DNA of 64,000 bases from Quercus robur (lineage: Eukaryota; Streptophyta; Magnoliopsida; Fagales; Fagaceae). The notes beneath the pieces are model-generated. The model was not told where the DNA came from. It searched no databases and worked only from the letters and a program-made list of their open reading frames with translations. Numbering within the stretch: the first letter of the stretch is position 1; each line of letters begins with the position of its first letter. A program made the translations under genes and the position numbers. Where the stretch lies: positions 2,120,976 to 2,184,975 of the forward strand of contig NC_065543.1 of NCBI RefSeq assembly GCF_932294415.1, given 5' to 3'. Shown here piece by piece: positions 11,346 through 23,734 of the stretch.

Positions 11346-12050
11346 TATTAATCTTAGAACTTTCAGGTAATGTAATTTTTGGATCAATCCCACAAGATAT
11401 CAACCACATATTACCGTCTATAGAAATGCTCAATCTCTCAAACAATCACTTGTCCAAGGAAATCCCATTGAGGTTTCTGAGAGCTATGTAAATAATAGGC
11501 TTAAGGGTCGAATCCCTCAGCAAATCGGCCAGCTCAAAAGGCTAAGAATCTTTAATGTTACTAACAATTTGTTGTCAGGGCTAGTGCCAGGCTTTGTAAG
11601 CATGGATACAATCACTCCTGAGAGCTATGTAAATAATAGTGGACTTTGTGGAAGGCCTTTGGATTCCTGTAAAAAGCACAAATGGACCTTTGAAATTGAA
11701 GTTTCTTTCAGAAGTGGGTTTGTGGTTTTTGCCTCTATATATATACAACATTTTTTATGTACTATTTTAATCTTTGGGTGGAATCAAAGGAGAGTAATAA
11801 GATAATGCCAACAAAGACGAGAGTGTTAGCAGTGTGGAGAAAGAACAATGCTAAAAAAGTTGATCAACTTACCCAATTGCCAACCAAAGCCAAGGGCCTC
11901 CAAAGAGAAGAATTCATTAAGGTACTTTTTCTCACTCTATTGTTTAACTAGGAAAAGGATCCACTTTAATTGAATTCTCAAATTCATATATATATAAAAT
12001 AAAAGTTGGATCCTCAACTTGGAGGATGGCTTTTGAGTGGAGTTATAGTG

Positions 12051-13159
12051 TGTTTTTGTGTTAGAATCTGTAAGGTTGAATTTAATCAACTATCTTGTTG
12101 GCTTTATTCCGTGTCAAATTTACTTGTATTTCAGCAATTAGTAACCCTGTATTTAGGTGGGATTCTTGTAAGGGTAGTGAGTGAGATAGTGTGAAGAAAT
12201 GCTCAAGAGTGTGCAAGATAAACAGGGACTTGCAACTGGATCTCGCGGGTGACTCGCGGCTGCAAGCCGCCAGAAGCTACACACGTGCTAGGCATGCCAG
12301 AAGTTGAAGCGTCATGCTAGCTGGAGCACTACAGGATAAAATAGGACAACTAGCCATTTAGTTATCTCGCAACTGGATCTCGCGACTCAGTTAAGCCGCG
12401 AGCCAGCCCTGTTTTGAAAAACCTGACTCTTCACATTCCATTCTCACTCAAGTATAAATACCCCTTATACACACGAAAGAAAGAGAGCTTCCAGAGAGAG
12501 TTTTGAGAGAGAAACCCTAGAGTAAAACAAGATTGATTCATCCATAATCTTCACATAAGAGACTCTTCAAATTCCTTTACTCTCTTTCTCTCCATTGTTA
12601 AATCCTTGAGAGGCCTTTTACCAAAACCTTTTCTCACCATATCCATTACTGTGAGAGGGCAGTTTGGTGTTCTGGGAAGCAGTTAGGAAGGAACCAATTT
12701 CACATTGGTTGATGCTATAGTCAAGTAGCGAAATCCGGGAAGCTAGAAAAGAAATAGGTTCAGCGCAACCTCGTTGGAGCAAGAAGCTTGGAGGGCTTAG
12801 GTACACTGGGTAGATTAGGCTTGGAGGGTTTATTACTGTTCATGTATCCCAACTACATTTTCTAGTGGATTACTTACCGCTTGGAGGGCTGCAGAGAAGT
12901 TTTACACCGAGGGCTTTGGTTTCCTCTTTGATAACACATCGTTGTGTTGTCCTTGTGTTTGCATCTCTCTTCCCTTAATCTTTGCCTTTTATTTTCTGCT
13001 GTGGATGTGATTTTAATTGGCTTAGATTATTTACCAATTCTGTTTATAGTTTGTGTTCATTTTCCGCACACTTGTTGTTTGTCATAAAGCTTGAATTGGT
13101 TATTTTGTAATTGGGGGTCTAAACATTCAAGGGTGTTTTATACATTATTTGAACTTTCA
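12051..13159 (+). mobile_element. Solo LTR in the intron of receptor kinase copy 1
   Basis: Plus-strand relative of the solo LTRs at 6655 and 14965, ending GAACTTTCA. The left edge is uncertain. Homology to the other copies starts at TGTAAGG (12069), but a 6-bp direct repeat ATAGTG (12045-12050 and 13160-13165) brackets 12051-13159. No internal retrotransposon sequence adjoins it. Confidence 0.75.
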
Positions 13160-13319
13160 ATAGTGATGTGTAATATATAAAATAACAAAAATTGCTCCAA
13201 TTTTTTTTATATACTTTTCCAAATATGTTTATTTTTTTCTTTTCTTTTCTTTTTTGATATTAGCCTATAAAAATAAATATTATATAATAATAAAATATTA
13301 TTATATGATATAACATGAC

Positions 13320-14096
13320 CTAGTCGTAGACCCACATGATGCGTGGGAAATATAATTTTTTTTAATGTGGTATAATGTATAATTTATTCTCTAAAATTTA
13401 TTGAAGATAATTTGCCCTCCTTAAAAATTTAATTCTTTCTAATTTTTTTCCATCTTTCTAGCTTTATAAATATGTCATTTTATTATTTTGAAACCTTTTT
13501 AGGTGTGTTTGATCGATATTATTATTATTATTTGAAGTTATCTACATTCTTCAAACTTTTGGTATAGTGCGTTATGTTTTTTTTTTTTTTGGCACAAATA
13601 AACTTTTTTAAGTTTCAAATTAATGATTCAAATTTCTTATTCTCTTACTTTATCCCCCAAAAAAAAAAAAATGTCCCACTCTCTTGAGGAGATTATCATG
13701 ATAATCAAATCTCATCACAAATATAGAATTAATACTACTCAAATAATTGAAAGGCACATGCAAAATACATAGACATGTAGATTGTATTTTGATATAGATT
13801 CAAATTATCACTTCCAAAATATTTAAAAAATAACTCAAAAATGTATAATTGCAAAAACTAAATTATCCAAGTCATACTACGCAATAAAATAACATCATAT
13901 AATTAATTATATATTATACAAGGTTATAGTAGGATAACATCTATCAACTAAATAAAAGAAAATAAAAATGATAACAAATTAAAACACAACCAAATCGCAT
14001 CAACCCAAAGTATAATTCAACAAAAAAAGTCATTAACCTAAAGCAAAGATGCAATAGAGAATTAAAAATCTACAAAAAGAAATAAAAATAAAAAAT

Positions 14097-14136
<40 letters not shown>

Positions 14137-14438
14137 TTTACCTTTTTTGTGTAGGCAAAATAAGGATTTAATGAAAAAATAAAGCAATTTAATAGTAAAT
14201 AAAATGAGGAGAAGAAGAATCAAAATAAAAGGAAGATGAAACAATGGAGGAATTGTAACGTAACGGTATAGAGTAGTGGGAAGATAAAAAGGTAAAAGTG
14301 AGGGAGAAATGTTGGAGGAAGTGTAAATGTAAGGTGAGCGAAATTGTCAAAAATAAGTGGATGACTTGGCTGCTGATATAGCACAATAATAGCGTAGCAA
14401 CAATAACTACTACACTTCAACTTTTAAATATATATAGA
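13320..14438 (-). mobile_element. Helitron-like non-autonomous element
   Basis: Read on the minus strand, the left end is A-TCTATATATATTTAAAAG, a typical plant Helitron 5' start after an A. The right end has a hairpin CCCACGCATCATGTGGG followed within 8 bases by CTAG (13320-13323). The base after CTAG is G rather than the expected T, so the end is degenerate or slightly misplaced. No Rep/helicase gene is present. The interior has a (GA)n tract at 14101-14134. Confidence 0.55.
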
Positions 14439-14964
14439 TTTTCTATTTTTCTCGCATTCTCTCTCTAAAAGGGAGATTATTCTTTCTCTTTCGTGATTAG
14501 TTGCAACTCTACTTTAAATTGTTGATTTTTTGTATTTCTATAATTTCATTTTTTAAATGCCAGTTTTAAAACAAGAAACTAATGCAAGTGTCAGATGTAG
14601 GCGAGCAATACTGCCACCTAAAGCAAATACCCATGTGTTAAATACTATTGTAATCTCTGATTAGCACTAACCTAGAATGGCAAATGATGATTGATCCATA
14701 GATTTCTCATATGGATAGAAAGGTTACTAGAGTGAGCTTTTCAGAACTTAAAGAAGCAACAGGAAATTTTAACACACACAATTCTATTGGGTTGGGAAAG
14801 ATTGGGATAATGTACAAGGCAATGCTTCCAAATGGTTCTCCCCTTGCAGTGAAGAGGCTATATTAGTCTCAATCTTTTGAAAAACAATTCAAATCTGCGC
14901 TATCAGCTCTAACTAGATTGAGACACAATAACATAATTTCCCTTTTGGGTTACTGTAGAGAAAG

Positions 14965-16064
14965 TGAATGTTCAAATAGTGTATAAAACACCTTGAACGT
15001 TTAGACCCCCAATTTACAAATTACCAATTCAAGCTTATTATCAAATAATATATGTGCGGAAAATGAACATAAGCTTATAACAGAATTGATAAATGATCTA
15101 AACCAAATAAAATCACATCCACAACAGAAATTAAATGGAAAAGATTAAGGGAAGAGAGATGCAAACACAAGGACAACACAACGATGTGTTAACGAAGAGG
15201 AAATCGAATCCCTCGGCGTAAAACCTCTCTGCCATCCTCCAAGCAGTAAATAATCCACTAAAGAATGAAGTTGGGATACATGAACAACAGAAGATCCTCC
15301 AAGCCTAATCTACCTAGTGTACCTAAGCCTTCAAAGCTTCTTGCTCCAACGAGGTTACGCCGAACCTTTGTCTTCTTTAGCTTACCGGATTTCGCTATAA
15401 CCCATAGCATCAACCAATATCAATTGGTCCCTTTCTAACTGCTTCCCAAGCACCAAATAGTCTTTTCACAGATATGGGTATGGTGAGAAAATCTTTTGGC
15501 TAATGTACCTCTCAAGGATGTAACAATGGAGAAGGTGAGAGTTGAGGAATTTGAAGAGTCACTATGTAAAGATTGTGGATAAGTCAATCTTGTTTTTCTC
15601 TAGGGTTTCTCTCTCAAAATTCTCTCTGGAAGCTCTCAATATTTCGTGGGTATAAGGGGTATTTATACTGGAGTGAGAAAGGAATGGGAAGAGTCAGTTT
15701 TTCCATAACAGAGTGAACTGGTGATTTGGCCTCGCGAATTGATTGAGTCGCGAGTCCAAGCCGCGAGCTAACTGAATGGCCAATTTGGACTTTTTGTCCT
15801 GTAGTGCTACAGTTGGCATGACGGTTTAGCTTCTCTGCATGCTTCACTTGTGTGCATCATCTGGCAGCTTGCTAGTCGCGAGCCACCCATGAGATCCAGT
15901 TGCGAGTCCCTGCTTTAGTACACATTCTTGAACATTTCTTTACACTTTCTCACACACTACTCTTACATGATTCCCACCTAAATATAGAGTTTCTAAGTGT
16001 TGAATTACAAGCAAATTGACACGGAATAAAACCAACAAGATGATTGATTAAATTCAACCTTACA
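14965..16064 (-). mobile_element. Solo LTR splitting the kinase exon of copy 1
   Basis: 1100 bases, (plus strand) TGAATGTTCAAATAG to AACCTTACA, flanked by GAAAG (14960-14964) and AAAAG (16065-16069). Removing it with one duplication rejoins the kinase reading frame exactly where the intact gene reads REKLLVY-type sequence, confirming the boundaries. Confidence 0.87.
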
Positions 16065-16811
16065 AAAAGGAAGGAAATGCTTCTAGTATACCAATATATA
16101 TCGAATGGTAACCTTTATGGCTGGCTACATGCTGGGAAAGACAAGAATATGATCTTGGACTAACCTTCAAGGATTAAAATTTCCGTTGGGATAGCAAGAG
16201 GCCTAGCATGCCTTCACCATAATTGTCATTTCTCAGTAGTCCATCTCAGCTTGAGTTCAAATGCTATCCTACTTTATCAGAATTTTGAGGCCAAGATATC
16301 AAATTTTGGAGAGGCAATAATACTGAAACCTGGAGGGCTAATGTTTGTGAATTCAAGCGATAATGACATGTGCAATAGAGTTTTTTATGGCAGTGGGGTT
16401 AGGGAGTTGGATTTTTACACAAAGGATGTCTATGATTTTGGCATTTTGCTTCTTGAGCTAATTACAGGAAAGGCACCCATTCAAATAAATAGTTATTCAA
16501 ACCATATGGATGGGAGTTACGTTGATTGGATTACTTGTCTTTTGACTTGCCCTTCTTTAATGTGCAATTTCATTGATAAATCTCTTATTGGGTCAGGTTT
16601 TGATATTGAAATCTTTCGGTTGCTCAGAATTGCCGATGCTTGCATTAAACCCATATCTTGTCACAGGCCCACAACCCTTGAATTGTACCATGCGATAAGC
16701 ATCCTTGGAGAGAATTATGGCCTCATGAATAACGATCCTGAGATATTAAGTCAATCTAAAATTGCTATTACCAGTACTTCGAATGAAATTGTTGAGGCTG
16801 AAAGTATATAG

Positions 16812-18005
16812 AACTATTTTGTTACGAAAAATATGAATTTCTCCAGTCATGGAGGTTGTTTGCTTCTTGTATTCTTTTGTTGTCCTCAGCATCTTTTTGC
16901 ATGACATACAAAGTGTAGCATTCACATTTCGAAAAATATGTAACATATTTGCTGTCCCAAACATTATTTGGGTTACAGTTTCTTAATGTAATTATTTTCT
17001 GCCCTTCACTGTCTTTTTGTTATCTTTATCCCGTGAAATAAGAATATAAAAAAATAAGGATTCTAGAGGTTTTGGAGCCACTGCAGTGGGAAGGGGAAAC
17101 TGGACATTTGTTGAGGTCACATAGAGAGACTAATTGTATAAATGTTTTGCAAGTAGACTATTCTAATTGGTTCTTCCAGTGAATTTTCTATGCAATTGGA
17201 TACTGGAGTGGTTTTTCTTTGAAGGAATTCTTCATTGGTTTTCCATTTACCAAAACGTTATGCTTGGTTATTTTTTATTGCTTTGCGCATTGGGTACAGT
17301 CTTCTTCTTCTTTTTTTATTTTTATTTATTTTTATAATTTATCTTCTTGTGTGTGGAATTCCTAATAAATTTGTTTGATCTATCAATAAATCCGCTATAT
17401 TATTATTTGAGGTGAAAATAGAATTTTCCATTTGGTATTAAATAAGATTTTTTTCAACATTGCAAATCACAAAAATGATTTAAACATAAAGTCCCTTTTC
17501 AATAAACTTAACTCTGCCTACTACGTTCTGTAGATTAAAAACTTTTGAGGATAAATACGAATAGGAGCAAAAGAAAACAATTGGTGGAGACACATTACCC
17601 ACCCAAATTGCACGAAACAAACAGTCCATTCTGTCATTTCTGTGTGCACTCAAACAATTATTGGACAAGTTCATAAAAATTTCATTTACATGCGTTTATT
17701 TGACAGCATTGTTTATTGACTTCGTGCTCTGGAGTCTCAACTAGCGTTCTTGACGGTGCAATGACTTGTAAATTAGACTCAGCAACCACTTTAGTACACG
17801 GTAATTGAAAACCCTCATTACTTATCAAGTAGTACAGACTTGGCATCAATTTTTTTATATTCTTTGAAGCTCCAAGAATTAATGGAAATGATATATTTTC
17901 CAATTTGAAATTTCCTGGAAAGGATTTTGTTTCGATGTCTCTTTCTATGTGGTTACATATATGGCTTTTTACGCCTGTGTTTTCTTGCGAAGCACTGACT
18001 AGCAA
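16812..18005. other. 3' flank of copy 1 and 5' flank of copy 2
   Basis: No gene. The block around 17050-17400 (GGATTCTAGAGGTTTTGGAG and following) recurs at 45940-46200 and 49280-49600, always just after a kinase end. The block 17360-18005 recurs at 46230-46660, 49580-50210 and 50760-51390, ahead of real or lost exon 1 sequences. This is the intergenic part of the tandem duplication unit. Confidence 0.7.
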
Positions 18006-18795
18006 ATGGCTCTTCATGGCTGTTTTTTCACATGTTTGCTTGCTAATTTTTGGATATTCTTGACATAAGCATTGGCTTAGTGACTGATGGAAATCAATTA
18101 AACATTCACATGAAGACCCTTACAACTACCTTAAATATTCATGTAGCTTCAACAACAATGCTGAAGGGATGCTGGAACCCTGATGGGAATGAAGTCTTAA
18201 ATATCCGACTCAGTGGCATGATGCCCAGGGGCCAGCTCCCTTAGGGCATTCAAAGCTGCACACATTAACAGGGTTAGACCTCTTGGCTGATGAACTTTCA
18301 GGACCCCTCTCATTTGACATGGCTGAGTTAGTCCCATTTATCTCAAAACTCGACCTCTCCCACAACAAATTTTCTGGCAAAATCCCGATGATTTTTTCCA
18401 ATTGCAGTTATCTAAATGTCTTTAGACTTGACCTCAACCAACTAACTGGTGAAATCCCTCCTGAATTAGGCCTCCTCAATTGTATAAAAGTCTTCAGTGT
18501 TTCTAACAATTCATTGAGAGTGTTGTTCCCATTTTCTTTGTCAATGCCTCTATTACTTTGGCCATAATCAAAGTAATAGCTATTTTTGTGTCCCAATTAT
18601 GTGGCTTTTATGTTTGAGAAGCAAAGGAAAAAGAAGATTTCACTATCCAAGGAGAGGAGTACTAAGAACGAAGATAAAGAAGCTGATCAAGTCAACCACT
18701 TATCAGTCTCTTGGAAGAAGGGAGCAAAAAGGTACTTTCTCTCACTCTTCCAAAATTAGGAATCATCTTTTAAGTCCTTGGTTTAAAATCTTTGG
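18006..18795 (+). pseudogene. BIR1-like pseudogene, copy 2 (extracellular exon only)
   Basis: The start at 18006 aligns with the ATGGCT start of the other copies. Readable pieces are the N-cap region, the LRR stretch 18283-18567 (DMAELVPFISKLDLSHNKFSGKIP, RLDLNQLTGEIPPELG) and the juxtamembrane (RTKIKKLIKST region near 18660). A stop after the signal peptide region, several frameshifts and loss of the GLCG cap disable it. Exon 1 ends at a conserved donor (AAAAGGTACTTT, 18728). The kinase exon is absent; a truncated retrotransposon begins at 18803, within what should be the intron. Confidence 0.82.
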
Positions 18796-18802
18796 AGGAA
18801 AT

Positions 18803-19836
18803 TGAAAGTTCATTTGGTGTGTAAAACACTAGTGAATGTTTAGACCCCCAATTTTAAAATTACCAACACAAGCTTATACTCAAACAATATAGGTGCGGAA
18901 TATGAAATATAAGCTATACCCAAATTGGCAAAACACTCTAAACCATAATTAATCACAAACACAATAGTATGGGAAAAGAGTAAGGGAAGAGAGATGTGAA
19001 CACAAGGATAACAACGGCACATATTATCGAAGAGGAAACCGAAAAACTCGGCGAAAAATCTCTCCACCACCCTCTAAGCGGTAAAATGATCCACTAGAAA
19101 ATTAGTAGGGATACATGAATAGCAATAGACCCTCCAAGCTTGATCTACCCGATGCACCTAAGCCTTCCAAGCTTCTTGCTCTAACAAGGTTAAGCCTAAC
19201 CATATCTTTTCTAACTTTCCGGATCCCGCAATAAGCTCATTGCATCTGACATCCTTGGCATCTTCCAATGCTTCCCAAACTCCAAAAACACTCTCAACAC
19301 TTTGAATGGGTGTGGGTAGTGTTTGGGTACAAATCTTTTCTCAATAGGTATAACAATGGGAGAGGGAAGGAGAAGAGACTACAAATATTTCTCTTTAAGA
19401 ATTAGTAGCTCTCTCTCTAATAAGGTGGGTGGTGTAGAAACCTTTCTTAGGGTTTTTCTCTCAATAGGCTCCTTACATTTTCTATGGATAATGAGGGAAT
19501 ATATATAGTATGTGTGAGGAAAATATGAAAAGTCATGTGTTTCAGCAAAACAGGGGCATCTTGTGGCTCACTCGCGATTGGTTCAAGTGGCGACCTAAGT
19601 CGCTAGTTAGCCAATTGACAGATTGTTCTCTTTGGACAGTTGGCTTGACTCTTCACCTTCCTGTATGTGCTTCTCATGTGACCTTTAGTTGTCTTGACCA
19701 AATCTTCATCACTTAATACTAAACTCATTACAAATAAATCTCACAAAAATACAAGGAAATAAATTTATGCAATTACAACACCTTTTGTCATGGAGTAAAC
19801 TAACACTAATTTTATGAGAAAAATCATAATTTAACA
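18803..19836 (-). repeat. 3' LTR (minus strand) of the truncated retrotransposon
   Basis: Plus-strand start TGAAAGTTCATTTGG, end AATTTAACA, i.e. TGTTAAATT... on the sense strand. It aligns with the solo LTRs at 6655, 12051 and 14965 over the central part, including the TTTAGACCCCCAATT segment, but is a separate subfamily at its sense-strand 5' end. Confidence 0.75.
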
Positions 19837-19850
19837 ATCTCCCCCTTTGG
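19837..19850 (-). promoter_or_regulatory. Polypurine tract
   Basis: ATCTCCCCCTTTGG, the complement of CCAAAGGGGGAGAT, adjoins the LTR exactly as in the first element. Further CCCC-rich copies lie near 20340-20395 and 20488. Confidence 0.75.
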
Positions 19851-22312
19851 CTATTCCATGACAAAACACCCTAAAACAGACTCTAGACTTAAACGTTAGT
19901 TTGGGAACAATGGCAAAACTCACTCACACCTAAATCTAGAAGCTGTGATGAACTTGGAACAAAATACCTGTAACCTGAAAAACTTGCAAAAAACATATTA
20001 GACCCTCAAGGTAAAACAAGTAATAAAAAGACAAGTATAATGTAAAAAGTAAATTGCAATCAAGTAAACATGATGTAAAACATATAAGCAACTTGATCAT
20101 ACACCAAAACAATCATATAGAAAAGACTACAATGATCACAAAGCAAAGCAAATGATCATCCGAACATGCATTCAATGAAGCATAATAGCATAAGGATGTA
20201 TGCAAGTCCAACACAAAAACATGATGCAATGAGAACAATAAATCATAGATACTAAACATAACTCAAAGCACCATAAAGCAAACAAGAAAACAAACATAAA
20301 GAAAAACAAGCAAAACAGAGTTTTCTTATTAACAATGTCTTCTCCCCCTTGGTATATGCATCTCCCCTATGGAAAATCTCCCCCCCTACAAATGTGCACG
20401 AGAAATTGAATTTATCTCCCGAAGAATGTGCACAAGAGTCATAGAGAAATAACAAAACTCTTTGGTATACTACTCTATAATATACTCTCCCCTTTTTTAA
20501 CACAAATAGACAAAGGGGTCAAGGAGAATGAAGGAAAGATATGAAGATATGAACAAGGATATTGATGCATGGGGGGTGCAAGATGAAAGAGAAATGAAAC
20601 TTAAACAAAAGACAAAACAAAATGCTATAAAGCATAAGGTAAACATGATATGCTAGGATGAAGAGACAAGGTATAGACCAATGCATGACAAGGGTAGTAA
20701 AGGTGTGTGTAAGAGTTGGCTATGTGCAATGCATGACCAAAGCATGAAAAATACACATATGGGGCAAGGTGTGTTAAATAAACAACTAATGAACCAAACA
20801 TGTTCCTAATGAGGAAACATGAGAAACCCCAAAGTTTGGTACTCATTGGAGTTTAAATAAGTGAGAAAATGCCTAAGAGACATTTTATCAAACACCTAGC
20901 GTGCTCAATATGAACAACAATGTAAAATAGTGTTCCTAACATCCAAAGCAAATCATCAAGAGAACCAAATCCCATACAAAAAATTTGACAAAAATTAAGT
21001 GTTCCTAACACCTATGATGAAAATCCCAACCAAGAGCACAAAAACTCTCCAAAACATAATCTAAGGATCAAAATAATGAAAAGAGTTTAGAATTGCCTTA
21101 GAAATGTTAATGGAATGAAAAACCATTCAAATTGATTTGGTTTTGATTTAAAAATATTGAAAGAGAGGTTTTAGAGAGGATGGGAGAGGTTTAAAACAGG
21201 GTTTCCCACGAAAAGCCCTTTAAAAAGTTGTTTTTGGGCATTTCGTGATTGGGCGAGTCTCGAGTGAGTTGCGAACGCCTCTGGAAGAACTCATGACTCG
21301 TGAATGAATCACCAAAATGAGTGGCCAAAACTTACAACTCGCGAGTGAGTAGCCAAAATGAGTAGCCAAAACTCGCTACTCGTGAGAGTAGCTAAAATGA
21401 GTAGCCAAAAATTCGGACGCTTGTTTTTCAACACAAAACATGCTTAAAACAATGAAAAACAAAGTAAGCACAAAATATGAACACAAAAAGTGATAAAAAT
21501 TACTTCCAAATACATATAAAATGATCAAAAATCTTTATAGTTTGATTAAACATGTAATTGAGCACACATACAACACATTTAATCAAGTACAATTGAACAA
21601 ATGAATAAGACATTCATTGAACATTAGGCATGTGTGATATGTGTGAATATCAAATGTGGAATAGTCCCTAGTCTAGAGTGAAACTTCAATGATCAATGAT
21701 CAATTCAATCAAGTCATACACAACTAGTACTAAGTCAAGTGGTCTATCTTAATTATAGAAATGAACATATATGACCTCCCACAAGAAAATGATTACATAT
21801 CTTTGAAACTTTTCATTTGGCTTCTTACAATTCATAACATTTGATCATTTTTTTTATCTTTACATCTCTTTTTGAGATTGATACCTGAAATTTTTGATAT
21901 TTCAATTTGATGAACAAACCTTTGGCAACATACATTTCAATACATGTTGCTTTTCCTTTTTCCTAGTCAAATACTAGTTTGTGCAATGGCTTTTTCAGCT
22001 TAATATCTCTTTTCGAGATTTGACATTGGTTGAGCTCTTAAGAAAGAAAATGAGTGGGAAGAGATATAGACACAAGTTTACACATATATCAAAACCAACA
22101 TGACTATTGACTAATCATTCATGACAAGCTTGAAGATTAATTCACAACAATCACACATAGATGTCAAGATTTTTTCCCACAAAGATAGATGTGTATACAT
22201 AACAAGTTAAGCTCATAAATGTACTAAGCCATTTGTACAAAGGTACTAGGCCAAACACACATGTGATATGTGCTCAAACATATACAATCAAACTTTTTGA
22301 ATTTTTTACTTT
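19851..22312. other. Non-coding retrotransposon interior
   Basis: AT-rich, A-rich on the plus strand, with no long frame on either strand and no reverse transcriptase or integrase motif. Confidence 0.6.
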
Positions 22313-22590
22313 TTATGTGGTTTTGGATTTTTTATTCACACAACTTCCAAGAAGCTTGAGTTTCTCTTTTCTTTTCATTCTTTTAAGAGCATGAAACTTA
22401 GAGCAATGAGATCTTAGATGACCAAAAGCACCACAATAGTGACAAGCAATGTGTTTAGGTCCACTAGGCTTTTTGGGAAGGGATCTAGCAACATGGTTTT
22501 CTTCTCTCTTCAACTTATGACATTGAGGTCTTATATAACCAATCACACCACAATGGTGACAAGTTGGAACAAACTTAGATCCAATTATGA
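22313..22590 (-). pseudogene. Gag zinc-knuckle remnant
   Basis: On the minus strand two CCHC knuckles are readable, CHHCGVIGYIRPQCHKL and CHYCGAFGHLRSHCSKF, followed by a basic tail (KRMKRKEKLKLL). The preceding FVPT motif matches the gag at 2686-2950. Sequence upstream of the first knuckle in the same frame (to 22804) is not recognisable as gag. This is a nucleocapsid-type piece of the truncated element. Confidence 0.75.
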
Positions 22591-22847
22591 TAAAATAGAC
22601 AAGAACTTTTGCATGAGCTAATGTGAATGCTCTAAGAATAGGAAAAGAAAAGTTTAGGTTGAGAGTACTATCAATTGTTCGAGTAATATCAATTGTAACT
22701 ATATGATAAGTTTTAATTATCATGATAATCTCCTTAAAAACATGAAAATTTTGAAACTTAAAAATTTTAATTGTACCAAAAGAAATTAGGAAAATATAGT
22801 GCAAACGAACTATAATTAGAAAAATATTTACCTCTTCAAAAAAGAAT

Positions 22848-23625
22848 CACTACAACAAAATGTATTTTTAGTGACGAAAATTAGTGAGGAAATATTTTTC
22901 GTCGCTAAAAATACAGCTTTAGTGACGAAATATGAATTTCGTCACTAATAGTTAAAAAAATTATAACATTTAGCGATGAAAAATAAATTTCGTTGCTATT
23001 GAGATCTAAAAAATGGGCGCCAGTGGAGGGAAATTTCGGTGGGAGTATAATTAGTCTATAGCGATGAAATATTTCGTCAATAAAAGTTGAAATTTTTAGT
23101 GACGAAATATTTAGTTACTGTAGGTATTGCTGTGGATAGTATTAGTGACGAAAATCCTTTCGTCGCTATAAGGAAGAATTAGTGACGAATATGTTTCGTC
23201 ACTAAAAATAATAATAGTTTTGCACTTATATATTTTTAGTAACGAAATCTAAATTCGTCACTAAAAATATACTACACCGACGAAAAATGGTTTCTTTAGC
23301 GACGAAAATAAAATTCGTCGCTAAAAGTTTAACAAATTCTGGGTCCTTTTGTGAAGAAACAGAAATTCGTCACTAAAAGTATGCTACAGCGACGAAATTT
23401 AAATTTCGTCGCTAAAAATCTTAACAAAAAAAAATGGTTTCTTTAGTGACGAAACAAAAATTCGTCACTAGATGTGGGCAATAGCGACGAAAGCATTTCG
23501 TCACTATAAAGTTGTCTTTAGCGACGAAATGTTTTCGTTGCTATTGCCCACATCTAGTGACGAATTTCTGTTTCGTCACAAAAAGTGGTCTTTGGCGACG
23601 AAAAAATTTCGTTGCTAAAATACCA
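22848..23625. repeat. Left subterminal repeat region of the CACTA element
   Basis: Dozens of copies of TAGTGACGAAA or its variants (TAGCGACGAAA) in direct and inverted order, often paired as short palindromes TTTCGTCACTAAAA. By analogy with maize En/Spm these are binding sites for the second element-encoded protein. It includes a larger palindrome at about 23441-23587. Confidence 0.92.
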
Positions 23626-23626
23626 C

Positions 23627-23636
23627 TATAAATACT
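23627..23636 (+). promoter_or_regulatory. Candidate TATA box of the CACTA element
   Basis: ACTATAAATAC follows immediately after the last subterminal repeat. The position, at the inner edge of the subterminal region and upstream of the genes on the + strand, is that of a CACTA promoter; no start site can be proven. Confidence 0.45.
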
Positions 23637-23734
23637 CCCAAACAAAAAGCTGTCATCCATTCAGCAAAACAAAAAACTGAGAATCCCACACTCAAAAAAA
23701 AAAAAAAAGAGAGAAACCCAAACAAAAAAAAAAA

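Larger units (their letters stand above)
900..16811 (+). pseudogene. BIR1-like LRR receptor kinase pseudogene, copy 1, split by transposons
   Basis: Pieces in order: exon 1a 900-1208 (signal peptide, SDISCLKSI-type LRR N-cap, first LRR), exon 1b 11351-11921 (LRRs, NNSGLCGRPLDSC cap, membrane segment, basic juxtamembrane), an intron of about 2.8 kb, exon 2a 14702-14964 (GLGKIG loop, AVKR lysine) and exon 2b 16070-16811 (rest of the kinase). An LTR retrotransposon separates 1a from 1b. Joining across it after removing one TATTA duplication restores the LRR frame. A solo LTR separates 2a from 2b. Further lesions are a deletion with frameshift near 11470-11500, a TAG at 14864 and a TAA at 16161. 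The start at 900 is chosen because it aligns with the ATG of the intact gene at 53669. Kinase motifs HLSLSSN and SNFGEA replace HRDxxxxN and DFG. The family binds BAK1-type co-receptors at the plasma membrane; this copy cannot encode a product. Confidence 0.88.
18803..22847 (-). mobile_element. Truncated Sirevirus-like retrotransposon, minus strand
   Basis: One LTR (18803-19836), a polypurine tract in complement directly next to it, about 2.4 kb of stop-dense non-coding sequence, then a gag remnant with two zinc knuckles. The 5' LTR and primer-binding site expected to the right are absent. The sequence stops before or at the CACTA transposon at 22848, and nothing like an LTR resumes after 35750. 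As in the element at 1209-11345, no pol motifs lie between gag and the polypurine tract. Confidence 0.75.

Noticed and set aside
22848-23625. CRISPR-like array of short repeats
   Set aside because: Motifs occur in both orientations at irregular spacing at the end of a transposon in a plant genome; they are CACTA subterminal repeats.
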